From NCBI GenBank assembly GCA_018064685.1, contig JAGHUS010000019.1:1-36400 (forward strand): a stretch of 36,400 bases of DNA, written 5' to 3'. Positions 16,637 to 24,327 of this stretch are shown here, piece after piece. Every line of letters begins with the position of its first letter. Within the stretch, counting starts at the first letter, position 1. The position numbers and the translations under genes are program-made. Origin of the DNA: Bacteroidales bacterium. Its GTDB lineage: Bacteria; Bacteroidota; Bacteroidia; Bacteroidales; Bacteroidaceae. The notes beneath the pieces are model-generated. The model was not told where the DNA came from. It saw only the letters and a list, made by a program, of their open reading frames with translations, and searched no databases.

Positions 16637-16975
16637 ATGAAGAAGGTGTTTGATAAATTGATGATTTATGACTTCTCAGATGCTGAGATAATACAGGAAT
16701 TATGTCATAATCTGAAGTCAATACGTCTTAGCTGCTGCTTCTCGCAACAGGAGTTGGCCGAGAAATGCGGTGTGTCCGTCATTACGATAAAGAGGATCGA
16801 GTCTGGCAAAGTAAGCGACATCACGATGGGTACGCTCTTGAAGATCATGCGCATCAGTGGTACTTTGGAGGGTGTGGTCGATTTGCTGCCCGAACTCCCA
16901 GCATCTCCATATCTGATAAACGAGAGAACGGGAAAAAGAGTACAAAGGTTTAGTAGTAAGAGAATGCAAGTATGA
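16637..16975 (+). CDS. HipB-like XRE antitoxin/repressor
   Basis: 112-residue helix-turn-helix protein, antitoxin partner of the HipA kinase downstream. The Cro/C1-type HTH spans about residues 27-82 (LKSIRLSCCFSQQELAEKCG, VSVITIKRIESGK, TLLKIMRISG). The C-terminal 30 residues are basic and probably contact the toxin or stay disordered. Its stop overlaps the hipA ATG (ATGA, 16972-16975), so the pair is translationally coupled. It likely represses its own promoter through the two GTATCATAAATGATAC palindromes. Confidence 0.9.
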   Translation: MKKVFDKLMIYDFSDAEIIQELCHNLKSIRLSCCFSQQELAEKCGVSVITIKRIESGKVSDITMGTLLKIMRISGTLEGVVDLLPELPASPYLINERTGKRVQRFSSKRMQV

Positions 16976-18240
16976 TGACAGATGGTATAATAGTTAATGT
17001 GAATCTATGGGGAACCTGCATTGGTAAGTTGAGTTGGGATAGAGTAAGGCACTGTTCCGTGTTTCAGTTTTCTGATGCCTACAAGGCTCTGCCTTTTGAC
17101 GTTTGCCCATCGACGCACCCTAAGAACCGTCCCCTTTCTGCATCCTTCTATGGCAATACAGGAACCCTTTATCAAGGGCTTCCCGAGTTCGTGGCTGATG
17201 CCTTACCCGACAGGTGGGGTACGTCTCTTTTTGACAAGTGGTTGTCTGACAATAATATCAAGGTCACTGAGTCGCTCCCCTTGCTGAAATTGCTATATAT
17301 TGGCAAGCGTGCTATGGGGGCATTGGAGTTTGAGCCCGAGTACGAGCAGGTTTCTATGTCGGAATCTGTTGACATATCATCTTTGGCAGATCTTGCTTCC
17401 AAGATATACACAGACAGGAATACCACTAACATAACAAGTAAGGAAAGCTTAACCCTAAAGAAACTTATCTTTCTTGGTACGTCTGCAGGTGGAATGCGTC
17501 CAAAGGCAGTGATTGCTTATAATAAGGAGACGGGAGAATTCCGTTCTGGACAGGTTGCACTACCCGAGGGCTTCAAGCATTACATCATAAAGTTCAAGGA
17601 GTCGGAAGATACTCCGACAGCAGAGTTGGAAATGGTTTATCATGAGATGGCGAAAGCTGCTGGCATAGATATGATGCCTTGCTTTCTGAAGGAGATAGAT
17701 GGCAAGAACCATTTCGTGACGGAACGTTTTGACCGCAAGGACGGTGAGAAGGTTTTCTGCCAGACTCTTGCAGCCATCTCTCCGATGGCCGATGACTATA
17801 TGAAGATATGCTGGCTTGCCGACACCCTTGCTCTTCCTCAGGAGGATAAGGACCAGTTGTTCATCCGAATGGTGTTCAATTATGTGGCAGGAGTATCCGA
17901 TGACCACAACAAGAACTTCTCGTTCCTCATGGACAAGACAGGACGCTGGCGCCTCTCTCCTGCATACGACGTTATGTTTTCTGCCAACACATGGGAGAAT
18001 TCATCTGCCCACATACACAGTCTAGGTGTAATGGGTAAGAGGTCGTCACTCACCACAAGCGACTTCATCGAGTTTGCCGAAGACTTTATTGACAATCCAG
18101 AAGAGAAAATCAGCAGAGTCTTCGATGCCGTTGCCCATTTCCTTCCGCTTTGCAAAAAATATGGTGTAGAACCAGATGTGGCAAAAAAGATAAAGTCTGT
18201 TATTGACGGGTTGGTATTTGACGACAGAGGTTTGAAATAG
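16972..18240 (+). CDS. HipA-like serine/threonine kinase toxin
   Basis: 422-residue HipA-family kinase. Family members phosphorylate targets such as glutamyl-tRNA synthetase and slow growth; the target here is unknown. The N-terminal subdomain has GTLYQGLPEFVADALPDRWG. The ATP-site loop is LGTSAGGMRPKAVI (Ser171 is the likely autophosphorylation-type serine). The catalytic loop is SDDHNKN with Asp310, and the metal-binding Asp333 sits in LSPAYDVMFS. All catalytic residues are present and the length is full, so it appears functional. Context with an overlapping antitoxin gene and flanking repeats fits an acquired module. Confidence 0.93.
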   Translation: MMTDGIIVNVNLWGTCIGKLSWDRVRHCSVFQFSDAYKALPFDVCPSTHPKNRPLSASFYGNTGTLYQGLPEFVADALPDRWGTSLFDKWLSDNNIKVTESLPLLKLLYIGKRAMGALEFEPEYEQVSMSESVDISSLADLASKIYTDRNTTNITSKESLTLKKLIFLGTSAGGMRPKAVIAYNKETGEFRSGQVALPEGFKHYIIKFKESEDTPTAELEMVYHEMAKAAGIDMMPCFLKEIDGKNHFVTERFDRKDGEKVFCQTLAAISPMADDYMKICWLADTLALPQEDKDQLFIRMVFNYVAGVSDDHNKNFSFLMDKTGRWRLSPAYDVMFSANTWENSSAHIHSLGVMGKRSSLTTSDFIEFAEDFIDNPEEKISRVFDAVAHFLPLCKKYGVEPDVAKKIKSVIDGLVFDDRGLK

Positions 18241-18334
18241 TATGTTCTCTTCTTTATATTTTTGTAATTTTATGTAAGGAAAGGCCTGACGAAGGTTATC
18301 CCTTTGAGTCTGTGAAAAACAAGCAATAATTCCG

Positions 18335-18432
18335 ATTTTTGTCCAAATGTGGGTCGTTTGGTATACATTTGGGCGAAAATCGATATGTTTTTGTCCAAAT
18401 GTGGGGTAAATGGTATAGATTTGGACAAAAAT
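18335..18432. repeat. Two 46-bp elements downstream of hipA
   Basis: Copies at 18335-18380 and 18387-18432, six bp apart, with the same arms as 16415-16460. The left flank of the first (CAATAATtCC) and the right flank of the second (CTTTTATG) match the flanks of the upstream copy, suggesting one ancestral site with a tandem duplication. Confidence 0.85.
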
Positions 18433-18456
18433 CAACTTTTATGGGGGATGGTGAAT

Positions 18457-18507
18457 GAAAACAAAAAGTAGTTTCACCCTCACCCTTACGGATGTAGGTG
18501 AAACTAC
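18457..18507 (-). terminator. Terminator of the outer-membrane-like gene
   Basis: On the minus strand, GTAGTTTCACC and GGTGAAACTAC form an 11-bp perfect stem (18468-18478 / 18497-18507) followed by TTTTTGTTTT. It lies 24 bp after the stop of the minus-strand gene at 18531. Confidence 0.88.
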
Positions 18508-18530
18508 GTATTGTAAATTAGCTAGTCTGG

Positions 18531-19634
18531 TTAAAACATGTAGCCTGCTGTCACATTCCAGACATTAACTCCATTGCCGTGTTTGATGTATGGTGTGAGT
18601 CTTCTATATTCTGCGCCAACATATATGTTCTTGTAACCTATTCTTACGCCAACTTGACCGCCGAATTGAATTTTTCTTTCTCCTATATCATTTTTTACTA
18701 TTACTTTTGTTCCCTCAGTTTCTGTAATAGTTTTAATCTTACTCAAGATGTTATAATTAAAGTCTATGCCTATGTATGGTTGTATGCAGAAACCTAATGA
18801 GTGAGAATATTTGTAGCTAATGTTGATTGGTATTGTGGTAGTTAAATCATTTCGTTTTACCTTATATTTTACATCCTCATACTTGTATGATTCTTTTGCA
18901 TGAAAATAGTTAACTTCTACGCCCAGTTCCATAAACAATGGGATGCGTTTTGTCAGATTGATACCGTATAGATAACCAATTCTCACTCCATTTATACTAT
19001 CTGTTTTAATACCTTTTTCTAGAATTGTCTTTCTGTTAAACCCTCCATACACATACGAATAGTTCTTCACAGTAGCAAGGTATTCTGGTGTGCGACTTGC
19101 TAACCATGCCTGGTATTCTTCCTTTTTCTTTTGCTTTGCTTCTGCATGTTGGCGTGCTTTTTCTTCTGCTATATTTTGCTTAGCTGTTTGTACTGAGTCA
19201 TGACGAACTTGTACAGCAGCTTTTTGCATATTGCTAGACGTGTAGTTGTACAAGTCAAACGAAGTGGCCTTGCCTCCACGAATCATCTCAATCGACGTCA
19301 AACCTGTAGATAGGCAATCGACTTGTTTGGGTGTTAAAACAAAGCTGTAATAGCCATCACCAGAAACAGACGACATTATCTCTTTACTAAGACTTGCCTC
19401 TATTGCATTACCATCTTTAGTTTTAAATACATACCTGTCGTCCTGTTTTGCAACATTGTTAGACTCTTTTATGTTCTTCAGTAGTAGATGATAGGCATCG
19501 CTGCTATAATCAAGTCCAAATTTCAATTCTGTTTCAGAACCTTTTGCCCAACAGACTTCTTTTGAAGGAGCTTGTGCATGTGATTTGATAAAACAAGACA
19601 ACATTAGAAGGGTACATAGAAATGTTTTATTCAT
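18531..19634 (-). CDS. Outer-membrane beta-barrel-like protein
   Basis: 367 residues with a signal peptide (FLCTLLMLSCFIKSHAQ). Residues about 25-130 form an unrecognised soluble domain (TSIEMIRGGKATSFDLY). A charged coiled coil runs about 137-180 (AEEKARQHAEAKQKKKEEYQ). From about 190 to the end there are alternating aromatic/hydrophobic strands typical of an 8-strand barrel, such as RIGYLYGINLTKRIPLFMELG, GFCIQPYIGIDFNYN and VRIGYKNIYVGAEYRRL, ending in Phe (VTAGYMF), as many barrel proteins do. It is probably an outer-membrane protein; no enzymatic role can be given. Its only visible promoter is that of the structured RNA 63 nt upstream. Confidence 0.72.
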   Translation of the reverse strand: MNKTFLCTLLMLSCFIKSHAQAPSKEVCWAKGSETELKFGLDYSSDAYHLLLKNIKESNNVAKQDDRYVFKTKDGNAIEASLSKEIMSSVSGDGYYSFVLTPKQVDCLSTGLTSIEMIRGGKATSFDLYNYTSSNMQKAAVQVRHDSVQTAKQNIAEEKARQHAEAKQKKKEEYQAWLASRTPEYLATVKNYSYVYGGFNRKTILEKGIKTDSINGVRIGYLYGINLTKRIPLFMELGVEVNYFHAKESYKYEDVKYKVKRNDLTTTIPINISYKYSHSLGFCIQPYIGIDFNYNILSKIKTITETEGTKVIVKNDIGERKIQFGGQVGVRIGYKNIYVGAEYRRLTPYIKHGNGVNVWNVTAGYMF

Positions 19635-19696
19635 TTTCCCATAATTGTATTATTGCCTACATCCCCCATATTGGCACACCTTATTATATATACAAG

Positions 19697-19974
19697 AAAA
19701 ACGCAGGGATAATGTCCTTGCTCATCTTAAGTCTGGCTCTGGTAAACCATGGAGAAATGAACTGAGTACAATACACCCCGCGCTGAAAGTATAGCAGCTG
19801 CATCAGCGCGGAGCTGTATGCACATACATATACCCAGTACGGGCGTACCTACTACCATCATCCTTCTCCTATGAAATTTACCAGATTTCGACTTAAAGGA
19901 TGAAAGCGTGGAACGCCTTCTTGGTCATAGTGGCTGTCGGAAAGCACACATTAAAGTGCGCTTCGGTCCACAAG
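19697..19974 (-). ncRNA. Structured RNA, copy A (leader or sRNA)
   Basis: About 278 nt on the minus strand. It shares with copy B (30842-31134) the blocks AAATCTGGTAAATTT (19872-19886 on the complement) and TTACCAGAGCCAG, which can pair as UCUGGUAA/UUACCAGA and close a large domain. Between them is a hairpin CCGCGCTGA...TCAGCGCGG and a GGGTATATGTATG block. The 3' end is a weak hairpin (GCAAGG/CCCTGC) followed by GTTTTTC. Downstream, the tract GGGGGATGTAGGCAATAA resembles GGGGAGCTATAGGCAAGAA in front of the gene after copy B. It could correspond to the described Bacteroidales-1 RNA motif, but I cannot confirm that from memory. Confidence 0.65.
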
Positions 19975-19980
19975 ACGATG

Positions 19981-20011
19981 CAAATTTAAGAAAAAGATTT
20001 GAAACAACAAG
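19981..20011 (-). promoter_or_regulatory. Promoter of structured RNA copy A
   Basis: Minus-strand -7 box TAAATTTG (complement of 19981-19988) with CTTG about 19 bp upstream as a -33 element. Confidence 0.65.
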
Positions 20012-20094
20012 CATCATCGAACAAAAAAGTGCTACGTAATGCTTAAATAGAGGAGACGTGTGTGAGAAATGAAACAACAATATTCACAACGACT

Positions 20095-20589
20095 GTTTTT
20101 AACTACATCTACACTAATATAATGTATGTTACTGCAAATCAACTTACTATATACTGTGTAGTTGGATTGTTCAACTACACAGACATCTATGGGCAAAAAT
20201 ACCTGCTTACTATAGGTGTGTTGGATTAGTTGTGCTGCGACAAAATGCTGTACGATAGTTATTGTACACGTGTACGATAGTTATCGTACAGCCGTACAAT
20301 AACTATCGTACAGACAAATGCCCATGCGGGTGTTGGTGAAAAAAGTATGGTTTCCTAGTAGGACAAACAGCTATAAAGATGGAATGAGATACCCGTTAGT
20401 TGCATAACAATATGCATAGTAACATGGGGATAAAGTTTGTGACAATATGTTGTAAGCTATTATAATTCAATACTTAAGGCTGCTTTTTACAATGTTAAAG
20501 GCAATGTAGTCGAAAAAATCAACTACACTGCCAGTATCTTGTTGTTTTATAATGCATTAACACCTGTTAGTGTAGATGTAGTTGAAAAC
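20095..20589. mobile_element. Possible MITE-like element with 23-bp inverted ends
   Basis: GTTTTTAACTACATC... at 20095-20117 is the inverted copy of 20567-20589, with one mismatch in 23 bp (17 perfect). The 495-bp interior has no gene but holds a hairpin CTGTGTAGTTG/CAACTACACAG (20154-20164 / 20172-20182) and the 22-bp array at 20249-20314. The word CAACTACA also recurs at 20518. No clear target-site duplication is seen, and no transposase is present, so this is tentative. Confidence 0.45.
20249..20314. repeat. 22-bp palindromic tandem repeat, three copies
   Basis: Units 20249-20270, 20271-20292 and 20293-20314. The core TGTACGATAGTTATCGTACA is nearly palindromic; the third copy is in the opposite direction. 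It lies in the gene-free gap between the structured RNA and argB. Confidence 0.85.
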
Positions 20590-20628
20590 AACCGGTCTAA
20601 AGGAGGAGGAGAATAATATGTAAGGGGC

Positions 20629-21573
20629 CTATTTCAATACGATCGTGGTGCCGTTTTCGCCCTCTATGTCATTGGCACTGGTGATGACCACACGACTTAC
20701 ACCGTGATGAAGGGCCTCGAAAGCGTTGTCGAGTTTGGGGATCATGCCGCCCGACACAATGCCGTCGGCCTTGAGCTGCTGGTAAGACTCCTCCGTAATG
20801 AAAGAGATGACGGAACTATCGTCGTCGGGATTGGACAGGACGCCGGGCTTCTCGAAGCAGTAGGTCAGGGTGACGTCATACAGAGCCTCATCGTTCTGGC
20901 TTACAGCAGCCAGTCCGCAAGCCGTCTGGCTGGCAATGGTGTCGGCATTGGTGTTGAGGATGTGGCCCTCGCCATCGTGGGTGAGCGGAGCCATGATGGG
21001 CACGATGCCGCTCTCAATCAGCGTGGTCAATCGCTGACCATCCACCTTGTCCACGTCGCCAACCCATCCGAAGTCCACCTTTACCTTGGTTTCCTCTGTC
21101 AGCGTTTCGCCTGTATTGGGGTTGACCTCGCCGGCAGCAATGGTGACGCTCTTCTCGGGACGCTTGTGACTGCGTATCACGTTCATGTCAGCACCCGTCA
21201 GACCAATAGCATTGACCCCCTGGGCCTGCAGCAAGGCCACAAGGGTCTTGTTGACGAGTCCGCCATAGACCATCGTGACCACGTTGAGCATATCTCCGTC
21301 GGTGATGCGTCGTCCGCCCACCATCGTGCTCTCGATGCCCAGGCTGGCTGCAATCTTTGTGGCACTACGACCACCACCATGCACCAGCACCTTATTACCC
21401 TTTATGTTGGCAAACTGCTCCAGCAGGTTGCCCAGCGAAGTGGGGTCTTCTACGACCGCACCACCTACCTTGATGACGTTGATAGAACCTTTCACCAGTC
21501 CATCCCTTGTAGGGTGGTGAGTGGTTACAACTGGCTTCTCCAGATTTATGTCAATATTATTTGTGTCCTGCAT
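20629..21573 (-). CDS. argB: N-acetyl(succinyl)glutamate kinase ArgB
   Basis: Amino-acid kinase family enzyme of arginine biosynthesis: phosphorylates N-acylglutamate. In Bacteroidales the acyl group may be succinyl, since their ornithine transcarbamylase homologue uses N-succinylornithine. Visible motifs are NVIKVGGAVVEDP, KVLVHGGGRSATKIA, GLTGADMNVI, ILNTNADTIAS and SGGMIPKLDNAFEAL. At 314 residues it is longer than the usual about 260; about 28 residues precede the first beta strand and the segment LDNAFE...NDIEGENGT is normal. It is the last gene of the topA-aroK-speA-argB run, 64 bp after speA. Confidence 0.95.
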   Translation of the reverse strand: MQDTNNIDINLEKPVVTTHHPTRDGLVKGSINVIKVGGAVVEDPTSLGNLLEQFANIKGNKVLVHGGGRSATKIAASLGIESTMVGGRRITDGDMLNVVTMVYGGLVNKTLVALLQAQGVNAIGLTGADMNVIRSHKRPEKSVTIAAGEVNPNTGETLTEETKVKVDFGWVGDVDKVDGQRLTTLIESGIVPIMAPLTHDGEGHILNTNADTIASQTACGLAAVSQNDEALYDVTLTYCFEKPGVLSNPDDDSSVISFITEESYQQLKADGIVSGGMIPKLDNAFEALHHGVSRVVITSANDIEGENGTTIVLK

Positions 21574-21601
21574 AACATTTACTGAATTTCATACTATTTA
21601 C

Positions 21602-21637
21602 TCCCCTCCATAAAGGGAGGGGATGGGGGAGGGTCTA
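21602..21637 (-). repeat. REP-like element immediately after speA stop
   Basis: CTCCCCTCC-ataa-AGGGAGGGGATGGGGGAGGGTC on the plus strand, abutting the speA stop codon at 21638. Same family as the elements at 2419, 3261 and 5705. Confidence 0.75.
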
Positions 21638-23530
21638 TTATTCCAAATAAGTATATCCATACAGTCCGGCACGGTAGTTCGAGATGAACTCCTTGCCCTC
21701 TGCCTCGGTAATCTTGCCGTCCTTGATGGCCTTGCTCACCCAAATCTCCAGTCGGCGCACCAGTTTCTTTGGATCATATTGCACGTATTCCAGTACGTCG
21801 GCCACTGTCTCGCCGTCGATAAACTGGTCGATGGAGTAGCCTTCCGAGTCGACCGAGATGTGCACGGCATTGGTGTCGCCGAAGAGATTGTGCATGTTGC
21901 CCAGAATCTCCTGGTATGCACCAACCAGGAAGACACCAATATAATAATGTTCGCCCGCGCGTACGGGGTGCAGAGGCAGATAGCTTGTCTGCTGACCGCC
22001 GTTGACGTAGGCTGTGATCTTACCGTCGGAATCGCAGGTTATGTCCTGCAGCTGTGCGCTGCGTGTAGGTTCTTGATCCAAGCGCTCGATGGGCATGATG
22101 GGGAAGAGCTGGTCGATGCCCCATGAGTCGGGCATACTTTGGAAGAGCGAGAAGTTACAGAAGTACTTGTCGGCCATCTGCTTGTCCAGCTTGCGCAGTT
22201 CGTCGGGCACGTGCTTCTGGTGGTGAGCCAGTTCGGCCACCTCGTGACTGATGGCCCAGTAGAGCGACTCTATCTGCGCGCGTGTCTTCAGGTCGATGAT
22301 GCCATGACGGAACAGGTCGAGAGCCTCCTCGCGGATGTCCTCGGCATCGTGCCAGTCCTCGAGCATCGAACGGCTCGACAGCTTGTCCCATATCTCGGTC
22401 AGATCGTGTACCAGCTTGTGGTCGTCGGGTCCCGGTTGGAAGTCCTCGGGCATCTGCGGAGCCGATACACTCTCCAGCACGTCGAGGATGAGCACCGAGT
22501 GGTGAGCCGCCAGACTGCGTCCGCCCTCGGTGATGATGTTGGGGTGGGGGATGTTATTCAGGTTCGATGCCTCTACCAGCGTGTAGACGCAGTCGTTGAC
22601 ATACTCCTGGATGGAGTAGTTGACCGAACTCTCGGAGTTGCTGGAACGTGTGCCGTCATAGTCTACACCCAGACCGCCACCACAATCGACGAACTCGATG
22701 TTGAAGCCCATCTGGTGCAGTTGCACGTAGAACTGTGCAGCCTCGCGCAGAGCGGTGCTGATGCGGCGAATCTTGGTTATCTGGCTGCCGATGTGGAAGT
22801 GGATGAGCTTCAGACAGTCGCCCATGCCCATCTCGTTGAGCATCTCCAGGGCGGTGAGCAGTTCCGAACTGTTCAGTCCGAACTTCGAGGCGTCACCACC
22901 ACTCTCGCTCCACTTGCCCGATCCGTTCGAAGCCAATTTGATGCGGATGCCCAGATTGGGACGCACACCCAGTTTGGCGGCAGCGTCGGCAATAATCTTC
23001 AGTTCGGGCATCTTCTCGATGACCAGGAATACGCGCTTGCCCATCTTCTGTGCCAACAGAGCCAGTTCGATGAAGTTCTGATCCTTATGTCCGTTGCAGA
23101 TGATGAGGCTGTCGGAATCCATGTTGGTGGCCAGCACAGCATGAAGCTCGGGCTTGGAGCCAGCTTCCAGTCCCAGGTTGTAGCGCTTGCCGTGACTGAT
23201 GATCTCCTCGACGACAGGACGCATCTGGTTCACCTTGATGGGGAAGATGATGAAGTGCTCGGCCTGGTACTCGTATTCCTTGGCAGCCTTCTTGAAGCAT
23301 TCGTTGGTCTTCTCGATACGGTTGTCCAGAATGTCGGGGAAGCGCAGCAGCATGGGAGCAGCCACATGGCGGCTCTCGAGCTGGTCAACCACTTCTTTCA
23401 GGTCGACCTGCACGCTGTTCTTCTTGGGGCACACATACACGTGTCCCTTATCATTGATGCCAAAGTAGTTGACACCCCAACCCTTTATGTTGTAGAGTTC
23501 TTCCGAGTCTTCAATACGCCACTTTTTCAT
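21638..23530 (-). CDS. speA: Biosynthetic arginine decarboxylase SpeA
   Basis: 630-residue PLP enzyme converting arginine to agmatine, the first step of the agmatine route to putrescine and spermidine. PLP-binding Lys99 is in FIIFPIKVNQMRPVVEEI. Other hallmarks are GLEAGSKPELHAVLA, HFHIGSQITKIRRI, DCGGGLGVDYDGTRS and ITEGGRSLAAHHSVL. Length matches the long prokaryotic family. It sits between aroK and argB; having arginine synthesis and decarboxylation side by side suggests supply of arginine for polyamines. Confidence 0.97.
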   Translation of the reverse strand: MKKWRIEDSEELYNIKGWGVNYFGINDKGHVYVCPKKNSVQVDLKEVVDQLESRHVAAPMLLRFPDILDNRIEKTNECFKKAAKEYEYQAEHFIIFPIKVNQMRPVVEEIISHGKRYNLGLEAGSKPELHAVLATNMDSDSLIICNGHKDQNFIELALLAQKMGKRVFLVIEKMPELKIIADAAAKLGVRPNLGIRIKLASNGSGKWSESGGDASKFGLNSSELLTALEMLNEMGMGDCLKLIHFHIGSQITKIRRISTALREAAQFYVQLHQMGFNIEFVDCGGGLGVDYDGTRSSNSESSVNYSIQEYVNDCVYTLVEASNLNNIPHPNIITEGGRSLAAHHSVLILDVLESVSAPQMPEDFQPGPDDHKLVHDLTEIWDKLSSRSMLEDWHDAEDIREEALDLFRHGIIDLKTRAQIESLYWAISHEVAELAHHQKHVPDELRKLDKQMADKYFCNFSLFQSMPDSWGIDQLFPIMPIERLDQEPTRSAQLQDITCDSDGKITAYVNGGQQTSYLPLHPVRAGEHYYIGVFLVGAYQEILGNMHNLFGDTNAVHISVDSEGYSIDQFIDGETVADVLEYVQYDPKKLVRRLEIWVSKAIKDGKITEAEGKEFISNYRAGLYGYTYLE

Positions 23531-23673
23531 AATTCATAATTCATAATGCATAATTCACAATTAGGCTGCGCTTGGATAATTCACAATGCATAATTCATTT
23601 TGGCCAATTCATAATTAAGTTCTTCGCACGCTTCTTTCACTGCGCAGCCTAATTATGAATTGTGAATTATGAA
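23531..23673. repeat. Large inverted repeat between aroK and speA
   Basis: AATTAGGCTGCGC (23559-23571) and GCGCAGCCTAATT (23642-23654) are exact inverted copies with a 70-nt interior. Both are flanked by inverted AATTCATAATT-type words, extending the imperfect stem to over 30 bp and reaching the first bases of aroK's 3' end. No gene fits in it. Confidence 0.8.
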
Positions 23674-24207
23674 TTATGCATTGATCTTGAGCGTTTCCTT
23701 CAGCAGTTTCACGCTAGTCTTGATCTTGTCGTAGTTGTCCAGAAGGCTGACGTCGAGCGTGTATTTTGCTTTCTTGTAGAAAGGTTCTCTTTTCTGGAGC
23801 GACTCCTTGATGTACTGCAGCAGTTCCTCGTCCGATTTCCCCTTGATGAGTGGGCGTTCTATCTTACCCATCTTCAGGTGCATGGCCAGAACCTCGGGGC
23901 GTGCCTGCAGATAGACGGTGTCGGCCAGCGAGTTCATATACTCCATGTTGTCGAAGAAGCAGGGAGTGCCACCTCCGCAACTCAGCACCACGTCCTCGAA
24001 CTCTGCCACTTCGTGCAGCATGTTGCGTTCTATTTCGCGGAAGCCCTCTTCGCCGTCTTTTGCGAAGATGTCGGCCACGCGGGTGTGGTATCGCATCTCG
24101 ATGTACCAGTCCAGGTCGTAGAACTGCAGACCCAGATTCATGGCAAGCTGGCGGCCTACGGTAGTCTTACCGGCTCCCATGTAGCCCAATAGGATGATTC
24201 TTTTCAT
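23674..24207 (-). CDS. aroK: Shikimate kinase
   Basis: 177 residues. Phosphorylates shikimate in the aromatic amino-acid pathway. The P-loop GYMGAGKTTVGRQLA (residues 8-22), DLDWYIEMR, the shikimate-binding CGGGTPCF and the lid Arg region (GKIERPLIKGKSDEELL) are present. Conserved neighbours are topA upstream and speA downstream. Confidence 0.95.
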   Translation of the reverse strand: MKRIILLGYMGAGKTTVGRQLAMNLGLQFYDLDWYIEMRYHTRVADIFAKDGEEGFREIERNMLHEVAEFEDVVLSCGGGTPCFFDNMEYMNSLADTVYLQARPEVLAMHLKMGKIERPLIKGKSDEELLQYIKESLQKREPFYKKAKYTLDVSLLDNYDKIKTSVKLLKETLKINA

Positions 24208-24301
24208 AGATACCAGACCCCCTAACTCCTAGAAAGAGGAGAAACACCTATGAAAGTGTTGCGAGGGTATGTTTATGATTTTTGTTCTTAATATATATTT
24301 C

Positions 24302-24326
24302 TCTCTCCCCTTTAGGGGATGAAGGG
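24302..24326 (-). repeat. REP-like palindrome next to topA stop
   Basis: CTCTCCCCTTTAGGGGAT directly behind the topA stop at 24328 in that gene's orientation; a short member of the C/T-rich palindrome family. The rest of the 120-bp topA-aroK gap has CTCCTAGAAAGAGGAG, another short inverted repeat. Confidence 0.55.
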
Positions 24327-24327
24327 A

